From NCBI GenBank assembly GCA_963844805.1, contig CAWJPU010000013.1, forward strand, positions 1 to 64,000: 64,000 nucleotides of DNA. The letters run 5' to 3'. The notes under the pieces are model-generated. The model searched no databases. It saw nothing but the letters and a program-made list of their open reading frames with translations, and had not been told where the DNA came from. Below are positions 54,318-64,000 of the stretch, piece by piece. The DNA is from JACCZR01 sp963844805 (GTDB lineage: Bacteria > Actinomycetota > Thermoleophilia > Solirubrobacterales > Thermoleophilaceae). Within the stretch, counting starts at the first letter, position 1. Each line of letters begins with the position of its first letter. The translations under genes and the position numbers were made by a program.

Positions 54318-57300
54318 TCAGGCCCCCACTGCGGGAACGGCAGTCGCCTCCTGGCGCGCCTGCTCGGCGAGCGCGCGCTCGTAGTCGTAGGGGAGCACCT
54401 TCACGAAGCGGTTAACGGCGTGGGCCCAGTCGCCGACCAGGCCCGCGGCCACCGGCGACCCGGTGCGGTCGCGGTGCTCCTCGATCAGGGCCAGCAGCTC
54501 CTTGGACTCCGCCTCGGAGATCTCGGCGAAGCGGACCATCTCGGTGTTGCAGCGGCCGCGGAAGCCGCCGTCGTCGTCGAGCACGTAGGCGATCCCGCCG
54601 CTCATGCCCGCGGCGAAGTTGATGCCGGTCGGGCCGATCACGACCACGCGGCCGCCGGTCATGTACTCGCAGCCGTGGTCGCCGATGCCCTCGACCACGG
54701 TCACCGCGCCCGAGTTGCGCACCGCGAAGCGCTCGCCGGCCAGGCCGCGGAAGAACGCGCGGCCCTGCGTGGCGCCGTAGAGCGCCACGTTGCCGATCAC
54801 GACGTTGTCCTCCGCGGAGTAGTTGGCGCCCCGGTGCGGCTGCACGATCAGCGTGCCGCCCGACAGGCCCTTGCCGATGTAGTCGTTGGCGTCGCCCTCC
54901 AGCGAGAGGCAGACTCCCGGCGCCAGCCAGGCGCCGAAGCTCTGGCCCGCCGAGCCGCGGAACTTGACCTCGATCGAGCCCTCGGCCAGGCCCTCGGTGC
55001 CGTGCTGCCGCGCGATCTCGCTCGACAGCAGCCCGCCGACGGCGCGGTTCTTGTTGGCGATCGGGATCTCCAGCTCGACCCGCTCGCCGTCCTCGATGGC
55101 GGGACGGCACTGCTCGACCAGGTCGACGTCGATCGAGTCGTGGTTCACCGGGTCCGGCGGGTGGAGGAAGTGGCGCGGCGCCTCCTCCGGCGACCGCGAG
55201 GGCTCGTGCAGGATGGCGCTCAGGTCGAGCTCCTGGCCCTTCCAGTGGTCGATGTCCTCGTCCTGGACGAGCAGGTCGGTGCGCCCGATCAGCTCGTCCA
55301 CGGTGCGCACGCCCAGCCGGGCCATGATCGCGCGCGCCTCCTCGGCGACCATGAACAGGTAGTTGACGACGTGCTCGGGCTGGCCGTCGAACTTCGCCCG
55401 CAGCACCGGATCCTGGGTGGCCACCCCCACCGGGCAGGTGTTCAGGTGGCAGACGCGCATCATGATGCAGCCCAGCGCGATCAGCGGGGCGGTGGAGAAG
55501 CCGAACTCGTCGGCGCCCAGGATGGCCCCGATCACCATGTCGCGGCCGGTGCGCATCTGGCCGTCGACCTCGACCACTATCCGCGAGCGCAGGTCGTTGG
55601 CCAGAAGCGTCTGCTGGGTCTCGGCCAGGCCGATCTCCCACGGAATGCCGGCGTGCTGCACCGACGCCGCGGGCGAGGCCCCCGTGCCGCCGTCGTGGCC
55701 GGCAATCACCACGTGGTCGGCGTTGGCCTTGGCCACGCCGGCGGCGACCGTGCCCACGCCCACCTCGCTGACGAGCTTGACCGAGATACGCGCGCGGGGG
55801 TTGCCGCAGCGCAGGTCGTAGATCAGCTGCTTGAGGTCCTCGATCGAGTAGATGTCGTGGTGGGGCGGCGGTGAGATGAGCCCCACGCCGGGCGTCGAGT
55901 AGCGCAGGCCCGCGATGTAGTCGTCGACCTTGTGGCCCGGCAGCTGGCCGCCCTCGCCGGGCTTGGCGCCCTGGGCCACCTTGATCTGGATCTCGTCGGC
56001 GTTGACGAGGTAGTCGATCGTCACGCCGAAGCGGCCGCTCGCGACCTGCTTGATCGACGAGCGCCGCTCGTCGAAGAAGCGCGAGCGGTCCTCGCCGCCC
56101 TCGCCGGTGTTGGACTTGCCGCCGAGGCGGTTCATCCCCACCGCGAGGATCTCGTGGGCCTCGGGCGACAGCGCGCCCAGCGACATGCCGCCGGACTTGA
56201 AGCGCTTGACGATCTCCTTGGCGGGCTCCACCTCGTCGAGGTCGATCGGCTGCGACGTAGTCGGAGTAGCGCAGCAGCCCGCGGAGCGCGGACTTGCGCA
56301 CGGCCTCCTCGTTGACGTAGCGGGCGAAGCGCTCGTAGTCCCCGGCCGAGTCGCCGTTGTCGCCGCGCGCGGCGTGCTGGAGGGTGGCGACGGTCTCGGG
56401 GTTCCAGCCGTGGAACTCGCCGTCGCGCCGCCAGGCGTAGATGCCGCCGGAGGGCAGCAGCTGGGACTCCGCGGCCGGGTACGCGCGCGCGTGGCGGTCC
56501 AGCGCCTCGCGCGCCAGGTGGTCCAGCCCGACGCCGCCGACCCGCGAGGTGGTGCCGGTGAAATGGCGGTCGACCACTTCCTTGTCCACGCCGACGGCCT
56601 CGAAGATCTGCGCGCCGCAGTAGGAGCGGATCGTCGAGATCCCCATCTTGGAGAGGGTCTTCAGCAGGCCCTTCCCGATCGCCTTGACCACGCGCCGGTG
56701 GGCCTCGTCGTTGGTCATGTCCTCGGGCAGCATCCCGTCGCGGTGCAGCCCGGTGAGGGACTCGAACATCACGTACGGGTTCACTGCCGAGGCGCCGAAG
56801 CCGATCAGGCAGGCCATGTGGTGGACCTCGCGCGCCTCGCCGGTCTCCACCACCAGGCCGATCTTCAGTCGCGTGCCCTCGCGGACGAGGTGGTGGTGCA
56901 CGGCGGCGGTGGCCAGCAGCGACGGGATCGGCGCGCGCTCGGCGCCCAGGTTGCGGTCGGACAGGATGATGATGTTCACGCCGCCGGCCACCAGCTCGGA
57001 GGCCTGCCGGCAGATCTCGTCCAGGCGGTGCTCCATGCCGTCGGGGCCCTCCTCGACGGGCCAGGTCATGTCGATCGTGCGCGCCTCGAACACCGAGTGG
57101 TCGACCTGGCGCAGGCGCTCGCACTCGTTGTTGAACAGCAGCGGCTGGGGCATCACCAGCTGGTGGCAGTGCTCGGCGGTCTCGTCGAGCAGGTTGACCT
57201 CGGGGCCGATCGTGGCCTCGGAGGCTCATCACCACGGACTCGCGGATCGGGTCGACGGCCGGGTTGGTGACCTGCGCGAACAGCTGCTTGAAGTAGGAGA

Positions 57301-58831
57301 ACAGCGGCGGCCGGCGGTCCGACAACACCGCCAGCGCGGCGTCGTTGCCCATCGAGGCGGTGGGCTCGGCGGCGGCGCGGGCCATCGGCGCCAGCAGCAC
57401 GCGCAGGTCCTCCTCGCTCCACCCGAAGGCGAGCTGCTTGGCCCGCAGGGGCTCCACTCGCGGCACGCGCGGGGTCTTGGGCGGGAGGTCCTCGAGGTGG
57501 ACCACGCGGTCGTCAGCCACTGGCCGTAGGGGCGGCGCTCGGCCAGCTCGCGCTTGACCGCGGCGTCGGAGAGCACCGCGCCCTTCTCGAGGTCGACCAG
57601 GAACACCTTGCCCGGGCGCAGCCGGCCCTTGGCCCGCACGTCCTCGGCGTCGACGTCGAGCACGCCGGTCTCCGAGGCCAGCGCCACCCAGCCGTCGCGG
57701 GTGACCAGCCAGCGGCCGGGGCGCAGCCCGTTGCGGTCCAGCGTCGCGCCGACCACGCGGCCGTCGGAGAACGCCACCGCTGCCGGGCCGTCCCACGGCT
57801 CGATCAGCGAGGAGTGGTAGGCGTAGAAGTCGCGCACCCGCTGGTGCAGCTCCGGCCGCCCCGAGTAGGCCTCGGGGATCATCATCGAGATCGCGTGGGC
57901 GGGCGAGCGGCCGCCCATCACCAGCAGCTCCATCACCCGGTCCAGCGAGGCCGAGTCGGAGATGTCGTCGGACAGCAGCGGCAGCAGCTTCTCGATGTCA
58001 TCGCCGAACAGCGGCGAGGCGAGCTGCATCTCGCGCGCGCGCATCCAGTTGCGGTTGCCGCGCAGCGTGTTGATCTCGCCGTTGTGGGCGAGCATCCGGT
58101 AGGGGTGGGCGAGCTCCCAGCTCGGGAACGTGTTGGTGGAGAAGCGCGAGTGGACCAGGGCGAGCGCGCTCTTCAGCCGCTCGTCGCGCAGGTCGGGGTA
58201 GTAGCGCGGCAGCTGGGGGGCGGAGAGCATCCCCTTGTAGACGACGGTGCGGGTGGAGAAGCTGGCGATGGCCAGGCCCTCCAGGCCGGCGTGCTCGACC
58301 ACCTGGCGGATCACGTAGAGCTTGCGCTCGAACGCGTCCTGGTCGGCGACTTCGTCGCCCGCCGCGCACGAACAGCTGGGCGATGTACGGGGCGGCCTCG
58401 CCGGCCACCCGGCCGCACTCGGTCTTGACGACCGGCACGTCGCGCCAGCCCAGGGCGCGCTGGCCCTCGGCCTCGACGTTGCGCTCGATCAGCCGGACGG
58501 CTTGCTCGCGCTCGGCCTCGTCCTGGGGCAGGAAGCACATGGCGACGCCGTAGCGGCCGAACTCGGGCAGCTCGACGCCCGCCTCCGCGCGGAGGAACTC
58601 GTCGGGGAGCTGGATGAGGATGCCCGCGCCGTCGCCGGTGTCGGCGTCCGCTCCCTCGGCGCCGCGGTGCTCCAAGCGGTCGAGCGCGAGCAGGCCGCGC
58701 TCGACGACCTCGTGTGAGGCCGGGCGCCCGAGACGCGCGACGAACGCAACGCCGCAGGCGTCGTGCTCGAACTGCGGGTCATAGAGACCGGCGGACGACT
58801 TCACGGCGTTGAGGTTCTCCTCGGGTACCAC
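54318..58831 (-). CDS. gltB: Glutamate synthase large subunit (about four frameshifts)
   Basis: Canonical GOGAT large subunit making two glutamates from glutamine and 2-oxoglutarate. Propeptide, nucleophile Cys26 in FEHDACGVAFVARLG, then VHSRFSTNTFPSWELA and MLAHNGEINTLRGN in the glutaminase; the synthase domain has HDIYSIEDLKQLIYDLR and the 3Fe-4S motif CIMMRVCHLNTCPVGVATQ; the C-terminal GxGxG domain is whole. Frame breaks near 58365, 57515, 57225 and 56258 cut an otherwise complete 1500-residue protein. GTG 58831 has a GGAGAAGG ribosome site. It is divergent from the ParA-like gene. Confidence 0.93.
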
Positions 58832-58890
58832 GCCTTCTCCGAGCGGGCGTGCGACGGGACGGGAGACAGAGACTTTACCCCGGCCTGCAA

Positions 58891-58905
58891 TACGGTTGCG
58901 GCTCA
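58891..58905 (+). promoter_or_regulatory. Putative promoter of ParA-like gene
   Basis: TACGGT at 58891-58896 lies 9 nt before the ATG at 58906, without a ribosome site, in the 74-bp gap to the divergent gltB. Confidence 0.4.
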
Positions 58906-59700
58906 ATGTCGAGGACCGTGACGGTGATGTCACAGAAGGGCGGGACGGGGAAGACCACCACGGTCCGCACTTTGGCCGACGTGTTGAGGCGGGTTGGACT
59001 GGACGTCCTGTGCGTCGACCTCGATCCCCAGGGCAACCTGTCCGACTACTTCGACGTCCCCGCGGACGCCGATCCCACGGTCGCCGACGTGCTCGCCGGG
59101 CGCGCCAAGGCGGCCGACGCGATACAGGACGGCATCCTGCCGGCCAACCTCGGGCTGGCCGAGGCGGAGCTGGTGCTGGCGGGCAAGATGGGCCGGGAGA
59201 TGACCGCTGCGCCGGGCGCTGCGCGACGTCAAGCGCCACCACGACCTGGTGCTGATCGACTGCCCGCCGGCGCTCGGCCTGCTCACCGTCAACGCGCTGG
59301 TGGCGGCCGACTACGCGCTGATCTCCTCCGAGGCGGAGTACTTCTCGCTCCAGGGGGTGGAACAGGCGCTGGAGGTGGTCGAGCTGGCAAAGGAGTCGCT
59401 GCACCCCGACCTCGAGTGGCTGGGCGTGGTGCTCAACCTGGCCGACATGCGCACGGTCCACGCGCGCGAGGCCCAGCAGCAGCTGACCGAGCGGTTCGGC
59501 GACAAGGTGTTCGGCAGCGTCGTGCGGCGGTCGGTGCGCTACGCCGAGTCGGCCGAGCGGGGCGTGTCGATCCTCGACTTCCGGCCCGAGCTGGGGGCCG
59601 ACTACGTGGACCTGGCGGGCGAGCTGCTCGAGCGGCTCGACATGGCACGAGGAGCGCGAGCGCGTGCGGCGAGCTGCGCGCGGAGCTGGTCCCCGCTTGA
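58906..59700 (+). CDS. ParA/Soj-like ATPase (three frameshifts)
   Basis: Deviant Walker A ATPase: MSQKGGTGKTTTVRTLADVL, LCVDLDPQGNLSDYF, LVLIDCPPALGLLTVNALV, and WLGVVLNLADMRTVHAREA, as in chromosome or plasmid partition and in proteins placing other cargo. Frame breaks lie near 59215 and twice near 59650; removing one base at each joins GREMTLRRALRDVK and gives an end VRELRAELVPA, total 263 residues. No parB or parS-like site is next to it, so this is probably an orphan ParA. The stop overlaps the TTG of the amidase (TTGA). Confidence 0.88.
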   Translation: MSRTVTVMSQKGGTGKTTTVRTLADVLRRVGLDVLCVDLDPQGNLSDYFDVPADADPTVADVLAGRAKAADAIQDGILPANLGLAEAELVLAGKMGREMTAAPGAARRQAPPRPGADRLPAGARPAHRQRAGGGRLRADLLRGGVLLAPGGGTGAGGGRAGKGVAAPRPRVAGRGAQPGRHAHGPRARGPAAADRAVRRQGVRQRRAAVGALRRVGRAGRVDPRLPARAGGRLRGPGGRAARAARHGTRSASACGELRAELVPA

Positions 59701-61118
59701 GCGACCCGCTGGCGGCGCCGGCCCTGGAGCAGGCCCGCCTCGTCCGCGACGGCGAGGTCTCGTCGCGCGAGCTGGTCGAGGCCTCGCTGCGGCGCGCCGA
59801 GGACGCTGCAGGAGCGGCTGAACTGCTTCGTCTCGATCGACGGCGAGCGCGCGCTGGACGCCGCCTCGCAGGTCTCGGCCGGGGACCCGCGGCCCTTCGC
59901 CGGCGTGCCCACCGCGGTGAAGGACATCACCGCTTCCAAGCACCACACGCTGACGATGGGGTCCGACCTGTTCGCCGACTTCGCCCCCGGCTTCCACTCG
60001 CACGCGCTGCGGCGCCTGGAGGAGTCGGGGCTGGTCTCGATCGGCCAGACCACCGTGCCGGAGCTGGGGATCGTCAACGTGACCGAGGGCCGCCGCTACG
60101 GGCCGACCCGCAACCCCTGGGACACCTCGAGCGCACGCCCGGCGGCTCCAGCGGCGGCGCGGCCGCGGCGGTGGCCGGCGGCGCGTTCTCGATCGCCCAC
60201 GGCTCCGACGGCGGCGGCTCGCTGCGGATCCCGGCCGCCTGCTGCGGGCTGGTGGGGCTGAAGCCCAGCCGCGGACGGGTGTCGTCGGGGCCGGTGCTGG
60301 GCGAGTCGATGCTCGTGCAGGACGGGGTCGTGACCCGCACCGTGGCCGACACCGCGGCGGCGCTGGACGTGCTGGCGGGCTACGAGCTCGGCGACTCCAC
60401 CTGGGCGCCGCCCCCGTCCGAGCCGTTCGCCGACTCCGCGCGGCGCGACCCCGGCCGGCTGCGGATCGCGGTGGCGCTCGAGGGGCCGATCGACGCGCCG
60501 ATCGACCCCGAGGCCGAGCGCGGCGTGCGCGAGGCGGCCGAGCTGCTGTCGTCGCTGGGGCACTCCGTGGAGGAGGTCGACCCGCCGTGGGTGGGCAGCG
60601 ACCTGCTCCCCACGTTCATGAAGCTGTGGGCGGTGAACATCTCGTCCGGCGTGGTGCGCGGCGGCGCAGGTGACCGGCCGCGAGCCCTCGCCGGAGCTGG
60701 TCGAGTCGCTGACCTGGTGGCTGTACGAGCAGGGCCGGGCGCTCGAGCGCGATCGACTTCGCCCTGGCCGTCGGCGAGCTCCAGGGATGTCGCGCTCGAT
60801 CATCACCACGCTGTGGTCGTCCCACGACGTGGTGATCACCCCCACGCTGGCGCGGCGGCCGCTTCGCATCGGCGAGCTGGACACCGAGAGCGACGACCCC
60901 GCCGCCGCCTTCCGGCTCTCGGGCCAGTTCACGCCCCACACCGCGCTGTTCAACGTGAGCGGCCAGCCGGCGGTGTCGCTGCCGCTCTTCCACGGCGATG
61001 ACGGCCTGCCGACTCCCGTGCAGTTCGCCGGGCCTCCCGCCGGCGAGGCCGTGCTGCTGTCGCTGGCCGCGCAGCTGGAGGACGCCCTTCCCTGGGCCGA
61101 CCGGCGCCCGCCCTCGCC
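59697..61118 (+). CDS. Amidase signature family enzyme (several frameshifts)
   Basis: Amidase signature hydrolase. The catalytic triad is readable: Lys in VPTAVKDITASK, cis-Ser in TPGGSSGGAAAAVAGG, nucleophile Ser in HGSDGGGSLRIPAA. The frame changes near 59812, 60128, 60665, 60745 and 60785; single-base repairs at most sites link the parts. C-terminal sections FTPHTALFNVSGQPAVSLPL and LLSLAAQLEDALPW are typical. I found no in-frame stop at the natural end (about 61118), so that end too is probably damaged. TTG 59697 start. Gat subunit A, allophanate hydrolase and general amidases share this fold; the Gly-rich signature and lone gene favour a general amidase. Confidence 0.82.
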
Positions 61119-61130
61119 TACCCTCGGCGC
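61119..61130 (+). promoter_or_regulatory. Putative leaderless promoter
   Basis: TACCCT at 61119-61124 lies 6 nt before the ATG at 61131. The arrangement matches the other TANNNT-start pairs in this window. Confidence 0.35.
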
Positions 61131-61342
61131 ATGCGCGAGTTCTGGGGCAGCTCTCACGCGGAGAGGCGGCGCTGCTGATCGCGGCCGCGGTGGCATCGTC
61201 GGTGGGCGGCGGTCGGCCCGCCGGCGTGATGGCGGCGTGTGCCGCCTGGTGCTGGGCCTGGTGCGGCGCGGCGATCGCGCTCAACCGCCGTCGGCTCAGC
61301 GCGCTGACGGCCTCCTCGACCAGTCCGCGGTCGCGCTCGTAG
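61131..61342 (+). CDS. Small membrane protein (uncertain, frameshifted)
   Basis: ATG 61131 (MREFW) is followed, after a one-base change of frame near 61150, by QLSRGEAALLIAAAVASSVG and a second hydrophobic run AACAAWCWAWCGAAIAL ending in NRRRLSAL. Two short helices joined by a Gly-rich turn give a plausible about 65-residue membrane protein. It overlaps the 3' end of the convergent Nudix gene, so part of the frame may be a shadow. Low confidence. Confidence 0.3.
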
Positions 61343-61682
61343 GTGAGCTTGGCCTCGGCCTCGCGGGGCTCGAGCCAGCGACAGCTCGTCCACCTCGTCG
61401 TTGGGCTCGAAGGGAACCTCGTCCTCGACCTCCATCGCCCACCAGCGCACGATCTTCGGGCGGTCCTTGTTGTCGCGGTAGCGGGTGGGGCTCAGCTCCG
61501 GCCCAGGCTGCACTTCAGGCTCGTCTCCTCCTCGACCTCGCGGAGGCCGCCTCCTCGAAGCTCTCGCCGGGGTCGAGCTTGCCCTTGGGCAGGGTCCAGT
61601 CGTCGTACTTGGGCCGGTGCACGAGCACCACCCGCCCGTCCCGCACCGGCACGCCGCCGGCCGCCTTGACCTCGTCGCTCAT
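61281..61682 (-). CDS. Nudix hydrolase (several frameshifts)
   Basis: MutT-like pyrophosphohydrolase. The start MSDEVKAAGGVPVRDGRVVL is followed by VHRPKYDDWTLPKGKLDPGE, and the Nudix box runs GKLDPGESFEEAA then REVEEETSLKC, with Ser where Gly is usual after EET. The frame breaks inside the box near 61553, near 61510 and near 61385; afterwards RYRDNKDRPKIVRWWAMEVE and EPREAEAKLTYERDRGLVEE finish the protein. The end near 61281 is uncertain. It lies 13 nt downstream of thrB, so it is probably the last gene of the hom-thrC-thrB operon. The substrate (Ap4A, NDP-sugar or oxidised nucleotide) is not clear. Confidence 0.75.
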
Positions 61683-61694
61683 CGGCGGGCAGGA

Positions 61695-62547
61695 TCACAG
61701 CTCGCTCACGTCGGCGCCCTGCGGGGTGAACTGCACGCGGCGGATCTGGCAGTCGGGCGCCTCGGCGCGCAGGGACTCCATCAGCGCGCCCGTCTGCTGC
61801 CAGTGGGCCCAGAACAGGACGCTCGGGCCCGCGCCCGAGATGCTGGCGCCGACGGCGCCCAGCTCGTCGGCGCGCTCCAGCAGCTCCATCGAGCGCGGGT
61901 AGAGCGGCGCCCGGCGGGGCTGGTGGATGCGGTCGGAGAGGCCACGGCCGATGAGCGAGAAGTCGTCGCGCGCCAGGCCCAGGACCAGCAGCGAGGCGTG
62001 GGCCACGTTGTGCACCGCGTCGGCCAAGGGGACCTCCGCGGGCATCGCCGCCCGGGCCTCGTCGGTGGGCACCGGGTCGGGCGGGATCGCCAGCAGCCCC
62101 TCGAGGCCCTGCGGCGGGTCGAGCCGCGTGACGCCCTCGTCGTCGCAGATGACGAACCCGCCGAGCAGCGCCGCGGCGGCGTTGTCGGGATGGCCCTCCA
62201 GCTCGTGCGCGAGCTCGAACAACGGCGCGTCGAGCTCGTACATGTGGTCGGCGGCGGCCAGGCCCGCCACGGTGGCGGCGGCGCTGGAGCCCAGGCCCGG
62301 CCCCCACCGGGATCTCCGAGTTGATGTGGAAGGTGAGCCCGTCGGCCGGATGAAGCCGCTCGAAGGCGCGCACGCAGAGGTTCGTGCGGTCGTTGGGAAT
62401 GCCGGGCGTGTCGCAGTGGACGAAGAACTCGCCGGTCTCCTCCACCTGCAGCTCCAGCGACAGGTCGAGCGCCGCGGCCAGGACGTCGTAGCCCGGGCCG
62501 AGGTTCGCGGTCGACGCCGGGACGGTGACCACGCGGCGACGCCTCAC
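61695..62547 (-). CDS. thrB: Homoserine kinase (one frameshift)
   Basis: GHMP-family kinase phosphorylating homoserine, the last but one step of threonine synthesis. VTVPASTANLGPGYDVLAAA is motif 1. The Gly/Ser-rich ATP loop begins in IPVGAGPGL and continues GSSAAATVAGLAAADH after a break near 62300; removing one base gives 283 residues. Motif 3 is GAVGASISGAGPSVLFW. The GTG at 62547 overlaps the thrC stop (GTGA), so the proteins are made together. Confidence 0.93.
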
Positions 62548-63536
62548 CCGAGCACCGCCTCCTCCACCGCGGCGAGCTCGGGCTCGCACGGCACCACCGA
62601 CGACGCGCTGTTCATCGCCGTCTGCGGGTCCTTCAGGCCGTGGCCGGTAAGCACGCACACGACGCGGCCCTCCGCGCCGTGCTTGAGCAGTCCCGCCACC
62701 GAGGCCGCCGAGGCCGGCTCGCAGAAGACGCCCTCGCGCGCGCCCAGCAGCGTGTAGGCCCCGAGGATCTCGGCGTCGGACACCGCCCGCACCGCGCCCC
62801 GGGAGGCGGTGAAGGCGCCCATCGCGTCCTCCCACCGGGCGGGGTTGCCGATGCGGATCGCCGAGGCCACCGTCTCCGGCTGCGCGACCGGCGCGCCGTG
62901 CACCAGCGGCGCCGCGCCCTCGGCCTGGTAGCCGTGCAGCTGCGGCAGGGAGCCGATCTCGCCGAACCCGCGCCACCACGCGGTCACGTTGCCCGCGTTG
63001 CCCACCGGGATGCAGAGCACGTCGGGGGCTTCGCCCAGCGCGTCCACTACCTCGAAGGCCGCGGTCTTCTGGCCCTCGATCCGGAACTCGTTCACGGAGT
63101 TGACCAGCGACACCGGGTGCTCCGCGGCGAGCTCGCGCACCACCGCCAGCGCCTCGTCGAAGTTGCCGCGCAGTGCCACGACCCGGGCGCCGTGCATGAG
63201 CGCCTGGGCCAGCTTGCCGGTGGCGATCTTGCCCTCCGGGACGATCACCGCCCCGCGCAGGCCGGCCCGCGCCGCGTAGGCGGCCGCGCTCGCCGCGGTG
63301 TTGCCGGTCGAAGCGCACACCACCACCTCGGCCCCCTCGCGCACCGCGGCCGACACCGCCACGGTCATCCCCCGGTCCTTGAAGGAGCCGGTCGGGTTGG
63401 CGCCCTCCACCTTCAGCCACACGTCGCAGCCGGTCAGCTCCGACAGGTGCGGTGCGGGCACCAGCGGCGTGTCGCCCTCGCCCAGGGTCACGAGCGGCTC
63501 CACCGGCAACCGGTCTGCGTAGCGCCACAGGCTCAC
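62544..63536 (-). CDS. thrC: Threonine synthase
   Basis: PLP enzyme turning O-phosphohomoserine into threonine. The short type, 330 residues, without the extra N-terminal domain of plant or yeast forms. The cofactor Lys is in NPTGSFKDRGM, the phosphate loop is PVGNAGNVTAWW, and ASTGNTAASAAAYAARAGL is the substrate Ser/Thr region. GTG 63536 overlaps the hom stop as GTGA. Intact frame. Confidence 0.95.
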   Translation of the reverse strand: MSLWRYADRLPVEPLVTLGEGDTPLVPAPHLSELTGCDVWLKVEGANPTGSFKDRGMTVAVSAAVREGAEVVVCASTGNTAASAAAYAARAGLRGAVIVPEGKIATGKLAQALMHGARVVALRGNFDEALAVVRELAAEHPVSLVNSVNEFRIEGQKTAAFEVVDALGEAPDVLCIPVGNAGNVTAWWRGFGEIGSLPQLHGYQAEGAAPLVHGAPVAQPETVASAIRIGNPARWEDAMGAFTASRGAVRAVSDAEILGAYTLLGAREGVFCEPASAASVAGLLKHGAEGRVVCVLTGHGLKDPQTAMNSASSVVPCEPELAAVEEAVLG

Positions 63537-64000
63537 GGCCGCCTCACGGCCTCGAAGGACTCTTCGAGCACCCGGATCACGCGCGGCGCGGAGCGCACGA
63601 AGTCGAGCCGGTTGATCATGTCCACCGCGGCCCGGAACTGCGACTCGGCCACAGGGTGCATGACCATCACCAGCCGCGCGTCGTCGCCGATGCCGCGCTG
63701 GACCACCGAGCGCACCGACACCCCCTGCAGCCCGAGGATCTCCGCCACCTGGGCGAGCACGCCCGGCCGATCTGCCACCTCGAGGTGCATGTAGAACGAG
63801 GACTCGGTCGTCCTCGAGCAGGGGCAGGTCGACGGCGGGCGGGATCGTCGAGGGCGGCGGGATCATGGCCGAGACCACGTCGCCCAGCACGGCGGACGCG
63901 GTCTGCGAGCCGCCCGCGCCCGGGCCGCTGAGGGTGATCTCGGTGATGGTGGGCGACTCGATCGTCACCGCGTTGAAGGCGCCGTTGACCGAAGCGAGCG
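63533..64000 (-). CDS. hom: Homoserine dehydrogenase, C-terminal part (truncated by window edge; frameshift)
   Basis: The 3' end of homoserine dehydrogenase. The catalytic-domain end (VTIESPTITEITLSGPGAGG and GDVVSAMIPPPSTI) is followed, after a break near 63808, by a C-terminal ACT domain (MHLEVADRPGVLAQVAEIL; VMVMHPVAESQFRAAVDMI). The ACT domain is where threonine binds in feedback control. It is the first gene of the hom-thrC-thrB operon; the NAD-binding N-terminus lies beyond the right edge. Confidence 0.93.

Overview
The window is about 70% GC, almost wholly coding, with GTG/TTG starts, frequent 1-4 nt stop/start overlaps and many starts that sit 5-9 nt after a TANNNT box with no Shine-Dalgarno. 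With a MarP-type protease, an actinobacterial alkB-rubA-TetR cluster and an LAxTG-type surface protein, this points to a high-GC actinobacterium. My best guess is a soil Thermoleophilia/Solirubrobacterales relative; this is inference from gene content, not a database match.

Layout. 0-5 kb: a lipoate ligase-like protein, beta-carbonic anhydrase, a MIP18/SufT-like protein, FxsA, a HAD hydrolase, a secreted nuclease and lipoproteins. 5-19.3 kb: an aromatic catabolic island. It holds 4-hydroxybenzoate hydroxylase (pobA), pcaB, pcaC, an MFS carrier, a divergent ABC importer with two permeases, a PaaK-like CoA ligase, a GntR/FCD regulator, a thiolase (PcaF role), pcaH and pcaG. A MetE-like methyltransferase and an aldehyde dehydrogenase converge on it across a hairpin terminator. 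No pcaD or pcaIJ is visible. 19.3-25.7 kb: an AddAB-like helicase-nuclease pair. 25.8-39.7 kb: a phosphoesterase, a flavodoxin-like reductase, topoisomerase III, an agmatinase-family enzyme, a lysyl-oxidase-like protein, a MarP-like protease, a penicillin-binding protein, lipoproteins, a zinc-ribbon/FHA protein, a polytopic membrane protein and an LAFTG-anchored repeat protein. 39.8-48.8 kb: a stand-alone glutamate synthase large subunit, a MarR-GNAT fusion, a SNF2/SMARCAL1-like helicase and an AlkZ-like winged-helix protein. 48.8-52.6 kb: alkB-rubA-tetR and two tandem GPP34-like membrane proteins. 52.7-58.8 kb: gltB-gltD. 58.9-64 kb: a ParA-like ATPase, an amidase, a Nudix hydrolase and the thrB-thrC-hom threonine operon, with hom running off the right edge.

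Many genes (lpl, the ABC importer, CoA ligase, thiolase, addA, gltB2, amidase, parA and others) read in two to eight frames, while long neighbours (addB, topB, gltB1, the helicase, everything from 45 to 54 kb) are intact. At most breaks I could restore a family-like protein by removing one base, often a C; a few need one base added. I therefore read them as sequence errors in real genes and annotate each as one gene with frameshifts. A 54-55 bp hairpin element occurs four times, at 1.4, 2.9 and 25.8 kb (twice), and is partly translated into neighbouring proteins. I found no rRNA, tRNA, CRISPR array, transposase or integrase.
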